From contig NZ_LMKH01000004.1 in NCBI RefSeq assembly GCF_001421415.1, positions 2,545 to 62,783 on the forward strand: DNA of 60,239 bases, read 5' to 3'. This document shows, one piece after another, positions 58,135-60,239 of this stretch (its first letter is position 1; every line of letters starts with the position of its first letter). Both the position numbers and the translations under genes were made by a program. Source of the DNA: Sphingomonas sp. Leaf208. GTDB lineage: Bacteria; Pseudomonadota; Alphaproteobacteria; Sphingomonadales; Sphingomonadaceae. Under the pieces are notes generated by a model. It made no database searches. It was not told where the DNA came from and saw only the letters and a program-made list of their open reading frames with translations.

Positions 58135-59640
58135 TCAGTTCCTTTCTTCGGCTCTATCCTGCTGCTCGTTGTCGTTGTCGGCGCTGTCGACCAACGGTGC
58201 GACGGCTTCGAACACGACGCCGCCAGGAAGGTATGAGATTTTAGCCGTTCCACCGGTTTCGTGTGCCAAAACACGCTGAATGAGCTGTGTGCCAAAGCTG
58301 GTCCGTGTCGGGGGCTCAACCGGTGGGCCTCCTGACTCGACCCAGGTGAGGTGGAGATCATGCGGCTGCCAGCCGTCCATGACCTTCCAACTCAGCTCGA
58401 TCACGCCATCGGCGGTCGATAGCGCGCCATATTTTGCGGCGTTGGTTGCAAGCTCATGGAGGGCAAGGGCGAATGCGACGACAAGGCGGGGCGGGAGCTG
58501 AAGGTCCTCACCGGAAAGCTTGAACCGTTGACCGTCTTCCACCCCGAAGGGGGTAAGCGTGCGCTCAACCAGCGCACGCAGAGATGTGCTCTCGAACCTG
58601 CCACTGATCAGCAAGTCGTTCGCGGCAGACATCGCGTGGATGCGTGCTTCCAGCGTCGTGCCGGCCTCCTGCACAGAGGTCGCCCGGCGCATCGTTTGCG
58701 AGACGATCGCCTGCAGGGACGCAAGCGTATTCTTCACCCGGTGGCTTAGCTCATTAGCCAAGAGGGTCCGATGCTCCTCAGCGCGCCTCCGTGCGGTCAC
58801 GTCCTGGGTCGTCCCGACGAGTGCCAACGGTGTGCCATCGGCGCGGTAGCTCGCCTGTCCCCGGATCTGTACCCAGCGCTCCTCGCCTGCCGGCGTCTGC
58901 AAGCGGTACTCAAGGTCCAGCAGCGATCGGTCGCGTATGGCGCGCTCTATGCCGTCGACCTGCATCTGCCGGTCTTCCGGGTGGATCGACTCTCGCAGTT
59001 CGTCGAGGGTTAGAGGATCGGTTGGGGCACGACCGCATATCCTCTTGCACTCGGCAGATGCCGTCAGCCGGTACGTATCGAGATTGATGCTCCAGGACCC
59101 CAGGCGACCGGCATCAAGGGCAAATTGAAGCCGCTGCTCGCTTTCCTGAAGCTCGGCTATCCGGCGCTCTACTTCTGCTTCGAGGGCATCGCGATCGAGC
59201 TGAAGATTGACGAGGCGTTCGCGCTCAAGAGTGACGTCGTACTGCGAGGCGAAGAAATAGAGCAGCACCCCGTCGTCGTTAAACACGGGCGAAACCAGCA
59301 ACCGGTTCCAGAAATGCGTGCCGTCCTTCTTGTAGTTCAGCAGGTCGAGTTCGATCGACTCGCGCGCGCGTATCGCGTCTCGAACGCGGTCGACGTCGGC
59401 CGTGTCCGTGTTCGGTCCCTGCAGAAACCGGCAGTTGCGACCCATGATCTCGCTGCGGGCATAACCGGTCAGCTTCCCAAAGGCGTCGTTCACAAACACG
59501 ATGGGATTGTCGGGCAACCGGGGATCGGTAATGATCATCGGCATGCGCGTTGCCCGCACGGCCGAGGCGAAAGGGTCAGATCCGCTATCGCCGCGCGTCA
59601 GTTCGCGGACGATCCGCGCTTCTTCTTGAGTATCTCGCAC
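58135..59640 (-). CDS. LOV-PAS HWE-family histidine kinase (blue-light sensor)
   Basis: 501 residues from a GTG start (GGAGTGACGT upstream). The LOV domain spans about 28-135: FVNDAFGKLTGY and GRNCRFLQG with Cys70, the residue that forms the flavin adduct in light, and later NYKKDGTHFWNRLLVSPV. A coiled linker (140-170), a PAS_3 domain (about 172-285: GSWSINLDTYRLTASAE, EYRLQTPAGEERWVQIRGQ) and an HWE kinase core follow, with His300 in ELSHRVKNTLASLQAIVSQTMRR, N-box ALHELATNAAKYGAL and WVESGGP. It should control phosphotransfer in response to blue light. It is divergent from the receiver at 59875. Confidence 0.93.
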   Translation of the reverse strand: MRDTQEEARIVRELTRGDSGSDPFASAVRATRMPMIITDPRLPDNPIVFVNDAFGKLTGYARSEIMGRNCRFLQGPNTDTADVDRVRDAIRARESIELDLLNYKKDGTHFWNRLLVSPVFNDDGVLLYFFASQYDVTLERERLVNLQLDRDALEAEVERRIAELQESEQRLQFALDAGRLGSWSINLDTYRLTASAECKRICGRAPTDPLTLDELRESIHPEDRQMQVDGIERAIRDRSLLDLEYRLQTPAGEERWVQIRGQASYRADGTPLALVGTTQDVTARRRAEEHRTLLANELSHRVKNTLASLQAIVSQTMRRATSVQEAGTTLEARIHAMSAANDLLISGRFESTSLRALVERTLTPFGVEDGQRFKLSGEDLQLPPRLVVAFALALHELATNAAKYGALSTADGVIELSWKVMDGWQPHDLHLTWVESGGPPVEPPTRTSFGTQLIQRVLAHETGGTAKISYLPGGVVFEAVAPLVDSADNDNEQQDRAEERN

Positions 59641-59874
59641 ACGTCACTCCGCTCGCGCGCTCAACGGGCCCTACGACGTTGGACGCTATAATTTTTAGTC
59701 CTTTAGTGTCAGTAGGCTATGATGGCCATTGTGACAAAACTACCTGGTTAACAGCCCGCAAACGATACCCGGCATGGCCCGCCAATGCGGCCATGCCGCA
59801 GTTGCATTTTAAGAAAATCAACCAAAAATCCTCGCGCGCCGCAACTCTGCTTATGGCGGGAGGGTTAGGGCTCC

Positions 59875-60239
59875 ACGACCCTTTCAACCGTACCCTACGC
59901 CCTCGTTGTCGATGATGATCCGCTCATCATGATGGATACGACTTCCATCCTCGAAGACGCCGGATTCCGCTTTTACGAAGCCATGGACGGCGACGAGGCA
60001 AAGCGCGTCTTGGCAACCAGCTGGGAAAGCATCGTACTGCTGTTCTCTGATGTCGACATGCCCGGCGATACCAACGGTTTTGCGTTGGCGCGGCATGTCG
60101 CCGAACGCTGGCCTGCGATCGAAATCGTCATCGCATCCGGTCATGTTCTACCGAAAGCGGGCGAGATGCCCGAAAAGGCTACGTTCATCTCCAAGCCGTT
60201 CAACAAGCAAATGGTGCACCAGCATTTGCGGAACATGCT
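59875..60239 (+). CDS. Single-domain response regulator, cut by window edge, no normal start codon
   Basis: An open frame from 59875 to the window edge encodes a receiver almost identical to the 56007 gene: STVPYALVVDDDPLIMMDTT, EAKRVLATSWESIVLLFSDVDMPGDTNGF (Asp59), IVIASGHVLPKAG, ISKPFNKQMVHQHLRNM. At the position of the twin's ATG this copy has ACG, preceded by GGGAGGG. An in-frame TAG lies two codons upstream, and no NTG occurs before codon 18. It must therefore use ACG, a very late start, or be silent. It is divergent from the LOV kinase and is its likely partner. Confidence 0.75.

Overview
The window looks like a chromosomal or large-replicon segment of a sphingomonad (Alphaproteobacteria, probably Sphingomonas or a close relative). 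The support is GC-rich coding DNA, a TonB-dependent receptor paired with a PhoD phosphatase, two HWE-family histidine kinases with single-domain response regulators, a LexA site of the alphaproteobacterial form (GAAC-N7-GAAC) in front of umuDC, and frequent GTG/TTG starts with 4-bp stop/start overlaps. No rRNA, intact tRNA or CRISPR array was seen. The assignment is inferred from gene content, not from a search.

Layout. 0-8.3 kb: a partial GH43 glycosidase, two paralogous exported alpha/beta hydrolases, a PadR/membrane-protein pair, and a LysR regulator divergent from a frameshifted zinc-type alcohol dehydrogenase. 8.3-12.6 kb: an operon of TonB-dependent receptor and PhoD-type alkaline phosphatase. 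13.0-14.4 kb: an IS110-superfamily element, IS1111-like by its layout. 14.4-19.1 kb: five genes on the minus strand joined by four consecutive 4-bp overlaps (MFS transporter, calcineurin-like phosphoesterase, ArsB/SLC13-type permease, small membrane protein, DedA protein). 19.7-30.7 kb: a J-domain protein, a VOC protein, a GGDEF-PAS protein, a DUF389 membrane protein, an HtrA protease followed by an OmpR-type regulator and sensor kinase, a small lipoprotein, and AI-2E-type and YihY-type membrane proteins.

31-40.8 kb is an accessory-looking region with a DNA-damage theme: SRAP protein with an overlapping 43-codon gene, ion channel, a LexA-controlled small-ORF/umuD/umuC operon, and a divergent series of very small genes including YozE-like, SNase-like and Rmf-like proteins. 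41-53 kb holds a Crp/Fnr regulator, an intact IS1182-family element with 21-bp terminal repeats, a secD/secF pair without yajC, a serine hydrolase beside a truncated SnoaL-like gene, pdxJ, an acetyltransferase, and a membrane-protein/HTH pair followed by an aspartic-protease-PDZ protein. Intergenic palindromes with a CGATCGA core and degenerate AAGCGGAC repeats are concentrated here.

53.4-60.2 kb is a sensory cluster: a GAF-PAS-GAF HWE kinase with its receiver, a LOV-PAS HWE kinase with the photoactive cysteine in place, and a BLUF photoreceptor with a small partner. Each kinase is divergent from one of two nearly identical receiver genes. One receiver gene has a +1 frameshift and the other has ACG where its twin has ATG. 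Two copies of a structured GC-rich repeat with compensatory base changes lie 24 kb apart (33.6 and 57.6 kb).
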